Source: JBCBSP01 sp964550935
GTDB lineage: Bacteria; Pseudomonadota; Alphaproteobacteria; Caulobacterales; Maricaulaceae
DNA length: 12,401 nucleotides
Direction of reading: 5' to 3'
Assembly: GCA_964550935.1 (NCBI GenBank)
Contig: CAZKBB010000069.1
Coordinates: 1-12,401, forward strand
Part shown: one piece after another, positions 1-6,228 of the stretch
How the letters are laid out: every line of letters starts with the position of its first letter
How positions within the stretch are numbered: the stretch's first letter is position 1
Notes under the pieces: generated by a model
What the model was told of the DNA's origin: nothing
Databases searched by the model: none
What the model saw: only the letters and a program-made list of their open reading frames with translations
Made by a program: the position numbers and the translations under genes

Positions 1-315
1 CTGACGATCGGCATGGCGGTCGACGCCAACGTTCTGATCTTCGAGCGCATCCGCGAGGAGTCCCGTCTGGGGCGCTCTATCGTGAACGCGATCGAGCAGG
101 GCTATAACCGCGCCTTCGCCGCGATCATCGACGCCAACGTTACGACCTTCGTGGCCGCCGCCGTGCTCTACATGCTCGGCGCCGGGCCGGTGCGCGGCTT
201 CGCGGTGACGCTCGGCATCGGCATCATCACCTCGGTGTTCACCGCCTTCGTCTTCTCACGCCTCATGGTCGCGACCTGGCTCAGGACCCGCCGGCCCAAG
301 GCGCTCGCGATATAG
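1..315 (+). CDS. secD: Protein translocase subunit SecD, C-terminal fragment
   Basis: This is the last ~104 codons of SecD; the gene begins left of the window and is open from base 1. SecD pairs with SecF in the inner membrane and uses the proton gradient to pull secreted proteins out of SecYEG on the periplasmic side. Visible is the family's GMAVDANVLIFERIREE block at the amphipathic connector between transmembrane helices, then ANVTTFVAAAVLYMLGAGPVRGFAV and a final helix GIGIITSVFTAFVFSRLMV before a short basic tail. The internal ATG at 13 is not the true start. The stop TAG at 313-315 overlaps the ribosome site of secF, so the two are in one operon and probably translationally coupled. Identity is certain from the conserved C-terminal block and from secF directly behind. 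Confidence 0.96.
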   Translation: MTIGMAVDANVLIFERIREESRLGRSIVNAIEQGYNRAFAAIIDANVTTFVAAAVLYMLGAGPVRGFAVTLGIGIITSVFTAFVFSRLMVATWLRTRRPKALAI

Positions 316-319
316 GAGG
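314..319 (+). promoter_or_regulatory. Ribosome binding site of secF, overlapping the secD stop
   Basis: AGGAGG, a full Shine-Dalgarno match, begins inside the TAG stop of secD and lies 7 nt before the secF ATG at 327. The overlap suggests that ribosomes ending on secD help start secF and keep the two subunits in balance. Confidence 0.8.
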
Positions 320-326
320 GCGGACC

Positions 327-1292
327 ATGGCCATCGCACTCGTCCGCTTCATCCCGACGGACACCGACATTCCCTTCATCAAGCAGCGCTTCGCGGCCTT
401 TGCGATCTCGGCGCTCTTGGTCCTGGGCTCGCTCGGCGCCTTTTTCTCCCTCGGGCTCAATCTGGGCATCGATTTTCGCGGCGGCACGCTGATCGAGATA
501 CAGACCCCGCAAGACGCCGACATCGCCGAGATCCGTGGCTCGCTCAGCGCGCTCGGGCTTGGCGATATCCAGGTGCAGGGCTTCGGCGCGCCGAACGAGG
601 TCCTGATCCGCGTCGGCGAAGTCGATGTCGAAGACGTCAACGCCATTGAGGGCGTGGCGGTGGAGAACGCCGAGGAGGCCCAGCAGGCCGCCCGTCAGGC
701 GATCCAGCAGCGCCTGAACGAGACGCTCCCGGGCCTGGACTATCGCCGCGTTGAAGTGGTCGGACCGCAGGTCTCCGGCGAGCTCGTGGTGGCGGGCGCG
801 ACCGCGGTCGTCGTCGCGCTCGTCTTGATGCTGATCTACATCTGGTTCCGCTTCGAGTGGCATTACTCGGTCGGCGCGGTGATCGCGCTGACCCACGACG
901 TGATCGCGACGATCGGCTTTTTCGCGGTCACGCAGCTGGAGTTCAACCTGCCCACGATCGCGGCGATCCTGACCATCGTCGGCTACTCCATGAACGACAC
1001 CGTCGTGGTCTATGACCGCATCCGGGAGAAGTTCAGGAAGTACAAGACCGCCCCGACGGCGGACGTGCTGAACATGGCGATCAACAAGACGCTGTCGCGC
1101 ACGATCCTGACCTCGGGCACCACGCTTGTGGCGGTGATCGCGCTGGCGATCATCGGCGGACCGGCGCTGGCGGGCTTCGCGCTCGCGCTGATCTGGGGCG
1201 TGGCGATCGGGACCTACTCCTCAATCTTCGTCGCCGCGCCGCTGCTCACGCTGACCGGCGTGAAGCGGGAGTCCGGCGAGGAGCAGAGCTAG
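327..1292 (+). CDS. secF: Protein translocase subunit SecF
   Basis: Complete 321-residue SecF, normal length for the family. It is an inner-membrane RND-type protein that works with SecD to complete protein export using the proton-motive force. A first transmembrane helix lies at about 21-43, followed by the SecF signature GIDFRGGT (48-54) opening the periplasmic domain (about 55-150). Five more helices follow between about 152 and 310. The conserved VGYSMNDTVVVYDRIRE block (218-234), equivalent to the SecD block, and RTILTSGTT (258-266) are intact. The ATG at 327 is supported by the AGGAGG site just upstream; the tail is short and acidic (ESGEEQS). It sits 11 nt after secD and 9 nt before the Mth938-domain gene, so all three are probably one transcript. 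Confidence 0.97.
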   Translation: MAIALVRFIPTDTDIPFIKQRFAAFAISALLVLGSLGAFFSLGLNLGIDFRGGTLIEIQTPQDADIAEIRGSLSALGLGDIQVQGFGAPNEVLIRVGEVDVEDVNAIEGVAVENAEEAQQAARQAIQQRLNETLPGLDYRRVEVVGPQVSGELVVAGATAVVVALVLMLIYIWFRFEWHYSVGAVIALTHDVIATIGFFAVTQLEFNLPTIAAILTIVGYSMNDTVVVYDRIREKFRKYKTAPTADVLNMAINKTLSRTILTSGTTLVAVIALAIIGGPALAGFALALIWGVAIGTYSSIFVAAPLLTLTGVKRESGEEQS

Positions 1293-1296
1293 GAGG
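1291..1296 (+). promoter_or_regulatory. Ribosome binding site of the Mth938-domain gene, overlapping the secF stop
   Basis: AGGAGG overlaps the TAG stop of secF (1290-1292) and is 5 nt from the ATG at 1302. The arrangement copies the secD-secF junction and indicates coupled translation of this small gene with the Sec subunits. Confidence 0.75.
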
Positions 1297-1301
1297 CCGC
1301 C

Positions 1302-1682
1302 ATGGCCGGACCGAGCGCGCGTCCCGACTACGCCACGCCCGCCATCGACGCCTTCGGCGATAACGGCTTCCGCGTGGCCGGAGAGCGCCATGAGGGCTCG
1401 ATCCAGATCCTCGGCGGCGCGGTGGAGGCCTGGGCCCATCCTGAGGCGCCGGGCGATCTGACCCCGGACCATTTCGAGGCCATCCTTAAGGCCGGCGATC
1501 CGCCCGATCTGGTGATCCTCGGCGTCGGGCCGGCCATGCGCCATCCGCCCGCCGCGGTGCGCGAGGCCTTCCGCAAATCCGGGATCGGGCTTGAGACCAT
1601 GGACACGCCGACCGCGTGCCGCGCCTACAACATCGTCGCTGGCGAAGCGCGCCGCGCCTGGGCGGCGTTGATTGCGGTTTAG
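1302..1682 (+). CDS. Mth938-like domain protein (NDUFAF3 homologue)
   Basis: A 126-residue soluble protein of the Mth938-like/DUF498 family, the bacterial relatives of the mitochondrial complex I assembly factor NDUFAF3. The sequence shows the family pattern: an N-terminal IDAFGDNGFRVAGERHEGSI strand region, then ILGGAVEAW, then the core PDLVILGVGPAMRHPP (about 68-83), and the C-terminal block GLETMDTPTACRAYNIVAGEARRAWAALI (about 97-125). There is no signal peptide, transmembrane helix or recognisable catalytic motif. The gene is operonic with secDF. An NDUFAF6-like gene lies 2.2 kb downstream on the same strand, which fits a role in respiratory complex assembly, but in bacteria that role is inferred. 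It ends 3 nt before the convergent stop of the hydrolase gene. Confidence 0.88.
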   Translation: MAGPSARPDYATPAIDAFGDNGFRVAGERHEGSIQILGGAVEAWAHPEAPGDLTPDHFEAILKAGDPPDLVILGVGPAMRHPPAAVREAFRKSGIGLETMDTPTACRAYNIVAGEARRAWAALIAV

Positions 1683-1685
1683 CGC

Positions 1686-3008
1686 TTACTCCGCCGCGTC
1701 AACTTCAGCCGCCAGCGGCGCGACCGCGCCATAGGCCAGCGGGCGGAACACATCGCGCGCGCCGCCTTCGGGCGTATGGGCGCTCGGCAGCTCCTGAGCC
1801 ATGATCACCGCGACGAGCCCGGTCGCGGGGCTGACCAGGAACTCGGTATCGAAATACCCGGCCCAGCCGAAATCGCCGGGATAGCCCGCCGCGCCCGCCA
1901 CCGGCGCGATGACGCCGAGCGAATAGCCGAACCCCATGCCGATCCCGGCCATGGAGTCCGGCATCTTCTCCAGCGGGACCTGGATGGCTGTCATGGCCGC
2001 CACGCTGGCTTCGGAGAGGACGCGCACACCGTCCAGAACCCCGCCGTTCGCGAGCATCTGAGCAAATCGCAGATAGTCGTCCGCCGTGGAGATCAGCCCC
2101 GCGCCGCCGGCCTCCACCGGCGCGTCGATCAACGTCTCCGCGCCTTCGTCCACACGCACAAGGACGCCGCCCTCCTCGTGGGTGTAGAGCGCGCTCATGC
2201 GGTCCTCGAGGTCCCCTTCGGGAAAGAAGGTTGTATCGGTCATGGCCAGCGGCTGAAACAGGCGCGCCTGCATGAAGGCCTCCACGCTCTGACCGGAGGC
2301 TTCGGCGATCACCTGGCCGAGCACGTCGTTGGCGAAGGAGTAGAACCAGCGCGCGCCGGGCTGGGAGTAGAGCGGCGCATTGGCCAAGCGCGAGATGCGC
2401 GCCTCGAGATCGCCCTCGCCGGAATAGGCGTCCACCTCGACCCACCGCTGACCCAGATCGCTCTCGCGGTCGAAGACGTAGCCGAGCCCGGCGGTATGGG
2501 TGAGCAGGTCCTCAATCGTGATCGCGCGCTCAAGCGGCTCGGTGGGGATTTCGCCGGTCTCGTCCGCGCTCGTCGATGTCGCCACGCGCACCTCCGCGAA
2601 GGCGGGCACGTAATCGGACAGGGGGTCGTCGAGCGCCACCGCCCCGTCCTCGACCAGCGCCATGATCGCAGCCGCCGTGACGGGCTTGGTCATCGAGGCG
2701 ATGCGCACCGGGGTCTGCGCGCTCATGGGCTCGCGCGCGGCCTCGTCGGCCCAGCCGGCCGCGGCGACGTGGGCGCTCTCCCCGTCGCGCTGCAGCGCCA
2801 TGACATAGCCCGCACGGGCCTGCGCGGCGGCGAGTTCGGCCAGGCGCGTCTCGATCGCGGCGAGGCCGGCCGGGTTTAAGCCGCGCGGCTCGTCCTGTTC
2901 GGCCGGAGCGGCGGCTTGCGCGAGCGCGATCGCCGGCGCGCCGGTCAGAAGCGCCGAAGCGGCGAGGGCGCCGGCGAGGATGCGGGCGAAACGGCGGGAG
3001 AGCGTCAT
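1686..3008 (-). CDS. Exported serine hydrolase, beta-lactamase class C / family VIII esterase type
   Basis: A 440-residue predicted periplasmic hydrolase. The start at 3008 is chosen because it follows an AAGGA ribosome site by 6 nt and opens a clear signal peptide (MTLSRRFARILAGAL..., hydrophobic to about residue 30, possible cleavage near AQA). A longer reading from 3077 would run through the sodB terminator. The penicillin-binding fold is shown by the nucleophile motif SMTK (Ser105, Lys108), HTAGLGY (171-177), Tyr223 in WFYSFANDVLG, and the C-terminal GWAGYFDTEF (Trp382-Gly384) where class C beta-lactamases have KTG. The YSx and W-x-G pattern resembles family VIII carboxylesterases and EstB-like enzymes more than true AmpC. 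The substrate cannot be read from sequence: an ester, a beta-lactam or a D-amino-acid peptide are all possible. It is downstream of sodB on the same strand and is probably expressed by read-through. Confidence 0.88.
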   Translation of the reverse strand: MTLSRRFARILAGALAASALLTGAPAIALAQAAAPAEQDEPRGLNPAGLAAIETRLAELAAAQARAGYVMALQRDGESAHVAAAGWADEAAREPMSAQTPVRIASMTKPVTAAAIMALVEDGAVALDDPLSDYVPAFAEVRVATSTSADETGEIPTEPLERAITIEDLLTHTAGLGYVFDRESDLGQRWVEVDAYSGEGDLEARISRLANAPLYSQPGARWFYSFANDVLGQVIAEASGQSVEAFMQARLFQPLAMTDTTFFPEGDLEDRMSALYTHEEGGVLVRVDEGAETLIDAPVEAGGAGLISTADDYLRFAQMLANGGVLDGVRVLSEASVAAMTAIQVPLEKMPDSMAGIGMGFGYSLGVIAPVAGAAGYPGDFGWAGYFDTEFLVSPATGLVAVIMAQELPSAHTPEGGARDVFRPLAYGAVAPLAAEVDAAE

Positions 3009-3035
3009 AGGGGATCCTTCGCAGCGGGGCGGCCC

Positions 3036-3095
3036 AAACGAAAACGGCCGCGGCGAAGGCTCGCCGCGGCCGTCCAAAGCGTCAAGGCGTGACGC
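3036..3095 (-). terminator. Tandem hairpin terminator after sodB
   Basis: Read on the minus strand, a 6-bp hairpin (GCGTCA/TGACGC, 3079-3095, 5-nt loop) is followed by a perfect 13-bp GC-rich hairpin. The latter's arms are 3061-3073 and 3044-3056, with the 4-nt loop at 3057-3060, and it runs into TTTTCGTTT. This is a classic rho-independent terminator for sodB, with a slightly interrupted U tract. It ends 27 nt before the start codon of the hydrolase, so it probably attenuates rather than abolishes read-through into that gene. Confidence 0.8.
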
Positions 3096-3103
3096 AAATG
3101 CGC

Positions 3104-3703
3104 TTACGCCGCCTTGAGGTTCTGGTTCGCAAAGTCCCAGTTGACCAGATGCTCCAGGAACGCGCCGATATAGTCCGGCCGGCGGTTCTGGTAGTCCAGG
3201 TAGTACGCGTGCTCCCAGACATCCATGGTCAAAAGAGCCGTGCCCGAGTCGTGTGCGAGGGGAAGCTCGGCGTTCGGGGTCTTCTGGACTTCAAGCTTGC
3301 CGTCCTTGACCACGAGCCACGCCCAGCCGGAGCCGAACTGGCCGACGCCGGCGTTCTTGAACTCTTCGACGAATTTGTCGTACGAGCCGAAGGACTGGTC
3401 GATGGCGTCGGCGATGTCGCCGGTCGGCTTGCCGCCGCCGTTCGGGCTCATCGAGTTCCAGTAGAAGGTGTGGTTCCAGATCTGGGCGGCGTTGTTGAAC
3501 ACGCCCATATTCTTGTCGGACCAGGACGTCTTGATCACGCTCTCAAGATCCTGGCCTTCCAAATCGGTGCCCTCGACCGCGGCGTTGGCTTTGTCCACAT
3601 AGGTCTTGTGGTGCTTGCCGTGGTGGAAATCCAGCGTGTCGGACGAGATGTGCGGGGCCAGAGCGTCCTTGGAATAGGGCAGGTCGGGCAGGGAAAAGGC
3701 CAT
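3104..3703 (-). CDS. sodB: Superoxide dismutase [Fe]
   Basis: A 199-residue cytoplasmic iron superoxide dismutase that converts superoxide to oxygen and hydrogen peroxide. The start at 3703 gives the canonical N-terminus MAFSLPDLPYSKDALAPHIS with an AAGGAG site upstream. The longer open frame to 3844 has no family similarity in its extra part. Metal ligands are His27 (DFHHGKHH), His78 (AAQIWNHTFYW), Asp161 and His165 (DVWEHAYY). Gln74 in the NAAQxWNH context and GSGWAWLV at about 124-131 are features of the iron type rather than the manganese type. No signal peptide is seen. It is transcribed divergently from the NDUFAF6-like gene and ends at a strong terminator. Placement among respiratory-assembly genes could simply reflect a local insertion. 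Confidence 0.96.
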   Translation of the reverse strand: MAFSLPDLPYSKDALAPHISSDTLDFHHGKHHKTYVDKANAAVEGTDLEGQDLESVIKTSWSDKNMGVFNNAAQIWNHTFYWNSMSPNGGGKPTGDIADAIDQSFGSYDKFVEEFKNAGVGQFGSGWAWLVVKDGKLEVQKTPNAELPLAHDSGTALLTMDVWEHAYYLDYQNRRPDYIGAFLEHLVNWDFANQNLKAA

Positions 3704-3740
3704 GAGCGCTCTCCTTTGAGGGTTTTCTCGCGAACAACGC

Positions 3741-3777
3741 TGAACGCGTCGCTGCAATCTTCCGTTCCGCGCGTTCA
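3741..3777. promoter_or_regulatory. Inverted repeat in the sodB divergent promoter region
   Basis: TGAACGCG at 3741-3748 is repeated as its exact reverse complement CGCGTTCA at 3770-3777, with 21 nt between and half-site centres 29 nt apart. It lies upstream of the sodB start (38 to 74 nt away) in the 151-nt gap between sodB and the divergent gene at 3855. It could be an operator for a dimeric regulator. No matching -10/-35 pair was found with confidence in this gap, so the assignment is tentative. Confidence 0.35.
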
Positions 3778-3854
3778 TATGGTCTGACGCGCGCCTATGT
3801 CCATGCGAAACCCGGCCGCGTCCGCGGCCGCGGCCCGCCGCCATCTGAGACGCC

Positions 3855-4700
3855 GTGACCGATTTCGACGCCCTTCTGGCCGAGGCCGACCCCGACCGCC
3901 GGCTCGCCGCCCTGTTCGCCGAGCCGCGCGTGCGCGGACGATTGTTCGCGCTCTACGCCTTCCATCACGAGATCGCGAAGGTGCCCGAAAGCGTCTCCGA
4001 GCCTCTGATCGGCGAGATGCGCCTGGCCTGGGCGCGCGAGGCGGTGGAGGACTTGTTCGCCTCGCCCCCTAAGGTGCGCCGCCACGACGTCTACGAAGCG
4101 CTCTCAGAGCTGCGCCACGCGCCGGGCGCGCCGGACCAGGATGCGCTTGTGGGTCTGGTGGAGGCGCGCAACGCCGATCTCGGCCACGGTCCGTTCCCCA
4201 CGCGCGGGGACCGGCGCGACTATGTGGACCGGACTTCGGGGCGGCTGATGCGCGCCGCGGCCAAGTTGTGCAAACCCGATCTCGATCTGGGAGGAGAGGC
4301 CGGCGCGGCGATCACCGCCGCCGGGCGCTTGTGGGGCTTCACCGGGCTGGCGCGCGCCTTTCCCGATCTGTGCGCGGCCGGGCGTGCGCCCTTCGCCGCG
4401 GACGAACTTGCCGGCGCGGGCCTGAAGGAGACCGACCTCATACGCGGCAAACAGGTCGAGACCGTGCGTTCAGCGCTTTCCGACCTGCACGCAGAAGCGC
4501 GCGAGGCGGCGCGCATGCTCAAGCGCATGCGCGGCGCTCTGCCCGCGGAGGTCTTCCCCGCCGTCGGCTATGCCGGCCTGGCGCGCGGCTATCTGCGCCG
4601 CGCGGAGCGCGCGAAAGACCCGTTCCGCGAACCGGTCGAGCGCCCGCTGCACCAGCGCCAATGGCGCCTGATGTGGGGCTCCCTGACGGGGCGGATCTGA
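3855..4700 (+). CDS. Squalene/phytoene synthase-fold protein, NDUFAF6-like, catalytic motifs lost
   Basis: A 281-residue protein of the squalene/phytoene synthase superfamily in its NDUFAF6-like branch. The fold is recognised from RLFALYAFHHEIAKVPESVSEP (about 29-50), RLAWAREAVEDL (56-67), RDYVDRTSGRLMRAAAKL (121-138) and a C-terminal GYAGLARGYLRR stretch. The aspartate-rich DxxxD motifs that bind prenyl diphosphate are absent: HHEIAK stands where the first normally lies, and DYVDRTSGRLM carries no second one. It is therefore probably not a terpene synthase but an assembly-type protein, as proposed for mitochondrial NDUFAF6 in complex I biogenesis. That role in bacteria is inference. It starts with GTG and has only a weak GAGA ribosome site. 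Its stop is 3 nt from the convergent trmFO stop. Confidence 0.82.
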   Translation: MTDFDALLAEADPDRRLAALFAEPRVRGRLFALYAFHHEIAKVPESVSEPLIGEMRLAWAREAVEDLFASPPKVRRHDVYEALSELRHAPGAPDQDALVGLVEARNADLGHGPFPTRGDRRDYVDRTSGRLMRAAAKLCKPDLDLGGEAGAAITAAGRLWGFTGLARAFPDLCAAGRAPFAADELAGAGLKETDLIRGKQVETVRSALSDLHAEAREAARMLKRMRGALPAEVFPAVGYAGLARGYLRRAERAKDPFREPVERPLHQRQWRLMWGSLTGRI

Positions 4701-4703
4701 CGC

Positions 4704-6110
4704 CTACTCCGCCGCCTGCGCCACCGCGCCGGTCAGCCAGGCGTCGATCTCGGCCAGGGCGCGCGCGCTCATCGCCTTCTTCTTGGCGACCGACTTGTCC
4801 TTGCCGCGCAGGCGTCGGCCGTCCGGGCCCTTCACCGGGCCGTCAATCTCGGGAAACAGGCCGAAATTGACGTTCATGGGCTGGAAGGCGCCTTTGCGGC
4901 CGGGCACATGACCGGTTGTGATGTGGGTCAGGAGCGCGCCGAGCGCGGTCGTCGGCGGAGGCGGGGCGGGGGTCTCGCCGAGGCGCTCGGCCGCGGCGAA
5001 CCGGCCCGCCAGAAGCCCCATCGCGGCGCTCTCCACATAGCCTTCCACTCCCGTGATCTGGCCGGCGAAACGAAGCGCGGGCCGGGCCTTCAGGCGCATG
5101 ACCGGGTCGAGCAGTTTCGGCGAGTTCAGGAAGGTGTTGCGGTGGATGCCGCCAAGGCGCGCGAAGCGGGCCTCCTGAAGCCCCGGGATCATCCGGAAGA
5201 CCTCGGCCTGGACGGCGTATTTCATCTTGGTCTGGAACCCGACCATGTTGAACAGCGTGCCGTGCGCGTTGTCCTGGCGCAGCTGGACGACCGCATAGGG
5301 CTTTTCGTCCGGCTTGTGCGCGTTGGTCAGCCCGCGCGGCTTCATCGGTCCGTGGCGCAGCGTCTCGCGCCCGCGCTCGGCCATCACCTCGATGGGCAGG
5401 CAGCCGTCGAAATACGGCGTGTCCATCTCCCAGGCCTTGAAGGCGGTCTTCTCAGAGGTCAGCAGCGCGTCGATGAAGGCCTCGTACTGGTCCTTCGTCA
5501 TGGGGCAGTTGATGTAGGCGGCCTTGTCGGCCTCGGTCTCGCCCTTATCGTAGCGCGACTGCTTCCAGGCCACGCCCATATCGATCGAGTCAAAATAGAT
5601 AATCGGCGCGATGGCGTCGAAGAAGGCGAGCTCGCCCTCGCCGGTCAGGCCATGCACCGCCTCGGCGAGCGCGGGCGAGGTCAGCGGCCCGGTCGCCACG
5701 ATCACGCTGTCCCAGTCCTCAGGCGGCGGGCCGGCGACCTCCTCGCGCACGATCTCGATATTGGGATGGGCTTCAAGCGCGTCGGTCACGGCCCTGGAGA
5801 AGACGTCGCGATCGACCGCCAGCGCGCCGCCCGCAGGCAGGCGCGCGCGGTCGCCCATCGCCATGACGAGCGAGCCCGCGCGGCGCATCTCCTCGTGCAA
5901 GAGGCCCACCGCGTTCGTTTCCGCGTCGTCTGAGCGGAAGGAGTTCGAGCAGACGAGTTCGGCCAACCCGTCGGTGTGGTGGGCTTCAGTGCCGCGCACC
6001 GGGCGCATCTCGTGCAACACGACGCGCGCGCCGGCCTCGGCGCCCTGCCAGGCGGCTTCGGAGCCGGCCATGCCGCCGCCGACGATATGAATGGGTTTAG
6101 GATCGGTCAT
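4704..6110 (-). CDS. trmFO: Methylenetetrahydrofolate--tRNA-(uracil-5-)-methyltransferase TrmFO
   Basis: A 468-residue FAD enzyme that makes 5-methyluridine at position 54 of tRNA, using methylene-tetrahydrofolate as the carbon donor instead of S-adenosylmethionine. The FAD-binding motif HIVGGGMAGSEAAW is at 8-21. It is followed by LHEMRP (32-37) and the TrmFO/GidA-type block ELVCSNSFRSDD (51-62), whose Cys54 should match a catalytic cysteine. A second conserved cysteine, Cys238 in FDGCLPIEVMAERGRETLR, matches the other known one. The RTPRSN-independent C-terminal region includes GVEGYVESAAMGLLAGRFAA, typical of the family. It is slightly longer than Gram-positive homologues. The start at 6110 follows a promoter by only 8 nt with no Shine-Dalgarno sequence, suggesting a leaderless mRNA. 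It is divergent from the membrane operon at 6229. Confidence 0.96.
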   Translation of the reverse strand: MTDPKPIHIVGGGMAGSEAAWQGAEAGARVVLHEMRPVRGTEAHHTDGLAELVCSNSFRSDDAETNAVGLLHEEMRRAGSLVMAMGDRARLPAGGALAVDRDVFSRAVTDALEAHPNIEIVREEVAGPPPEDWDSVIVATGPLTSPALAEAVHGLTGEGELAFFDAIAPIIYFDSIDMGVAWKQSRYDKGETEADKAAYINCPMTKDQYEAFIDALLTSEKTAFKAWEMDTPYFDGCLPIEVMAERGRETLRHGPMKPRGLTNAHKPDEKPYAVVQLRQDNAHGTLFNMVGFQTKMKYAVQAEVFRMIPGLQEARFARLGGIHRNTFLNSPKLLDPVMRLKARPALRFAGQITGVEGYVESAAMGLLAGRFAAAERLGETPAPPPPTTALGALLTHITTGHVPGRKGAFQPMNVNFGLFPEIDGPVKGPDGRRLRGKDKSVAKKKAMSARALAEIDAWLTGAVAQAAE

Positions 6111-6118
6111 CGCCGCGA

Positions 6119-6147
6119 GATATAAGGGTTCGAACGCGCTCGCTCAA
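6119..6147 (-). promoter_or_regulatory. Likely leaderless promoter of trmFO
   Basis: On the minus strand, TTGAGC (6142-6147), a 17-nt spacer, then TATATC (6119-6124). The -10 matches the TANAWC core of the Caulobacter housekeeping consensus exactly, and the -35 matches its first four bases. Only 8 nt separate the -10 from the trmFO ATG at 6110, so transcription should begin at or within a few bases of the start codon. The lack of a Shine-Dalgarno sequence agrees. Confidence 0.6.
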
Positions 6148-6190
6148 ACGCCGCGCTGAGGGTGAGGCGGCGCGCTTGCGGCGCCTTGAG
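6143..6190. repeat. Imperfect dyad between the two divergent promoters
   Basis: CTCAAACGCCGC (6143-6154) faces GCGGCGCCTTGAG (6178-6190), near reverse complements differing by one substitution and a one-base gap, with 23 nt between. The left arm overlaps the -35 of trmFO and the right arm ends just before the proposed -35 of the membrane operon. It may be a shared regulatory site or a chance product of GC-rich promoter sequence. Confidence 0.3.
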
Positions 6191-6193
6191 ACT

Positions 6194-6221
6194 TTGCGCG
6201 GGAGAGGGAGCGCGCTACCTC
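6194..6221 (+). promoter_or_regulatory. Likely promoter of the membrane-protein operon, near leaderless
   Basis: TTGCGC (6194-6199), a 16-nt spacer, then TACCTC (6216-6221) within GCTACCTC, which fits the Caulobacter-type -10 GCTANAWC at all but one defined position. The -10 ends 7 nt before the ATG at 6229, so the message would start at or next to the start codon. No ribosome site lies at usable distance; the purine-rich GGGAGAGGGAG is about 18 nt upstream of the ATG. Confidence 0.45.
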
Positions 6222-6228
6222 ACGGGCC

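Noticed and set aside
168..896. A 242-codon minus-strand open frame opposite secD/secF
   Set aside because: Charged, repeat-poor composition with no family resemblance; it is the antisense shadow of a GC-rich, certain gene.
1776..2879. A 367-codon plus-strand open frame
   Set aside because: Lies wholly opposite the serine hydrolase, whose signal peptide and SMTK motif are clear; the His/Arg/Gly-rich translation is typical of antisense frames.
3009..3077. Upstream start at 3077 for the hydrolase
   Set aside because: The extension covers the sodB terminator hairpin and would hide the signal peptide; the start at 3008 has an AAGGA site.
3104..3703. Manganese-type superoxide dismutase
   Set aside because: NAAQxWNHTFYW and GSGWAWLV are iron-type features; MnSOD usually has a Gly in place of this Gln and a different surrounding block.
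3813..3830. CGGCCGCG/CGCGGCCG palindrome before the gene at 3855
   Set aside because: The loop would be 2 nt and the surroundings are almost pure G/C, so it is likely compositional; no T tract and no gene ending here.
4690..4713. GGCGGA/TCCGCC hairpin as a bidirectional terminator at the gene-3855/trmFO junction
   Set aside because: Only 6 bp with a 12-nt loop and no T tract on either strand.
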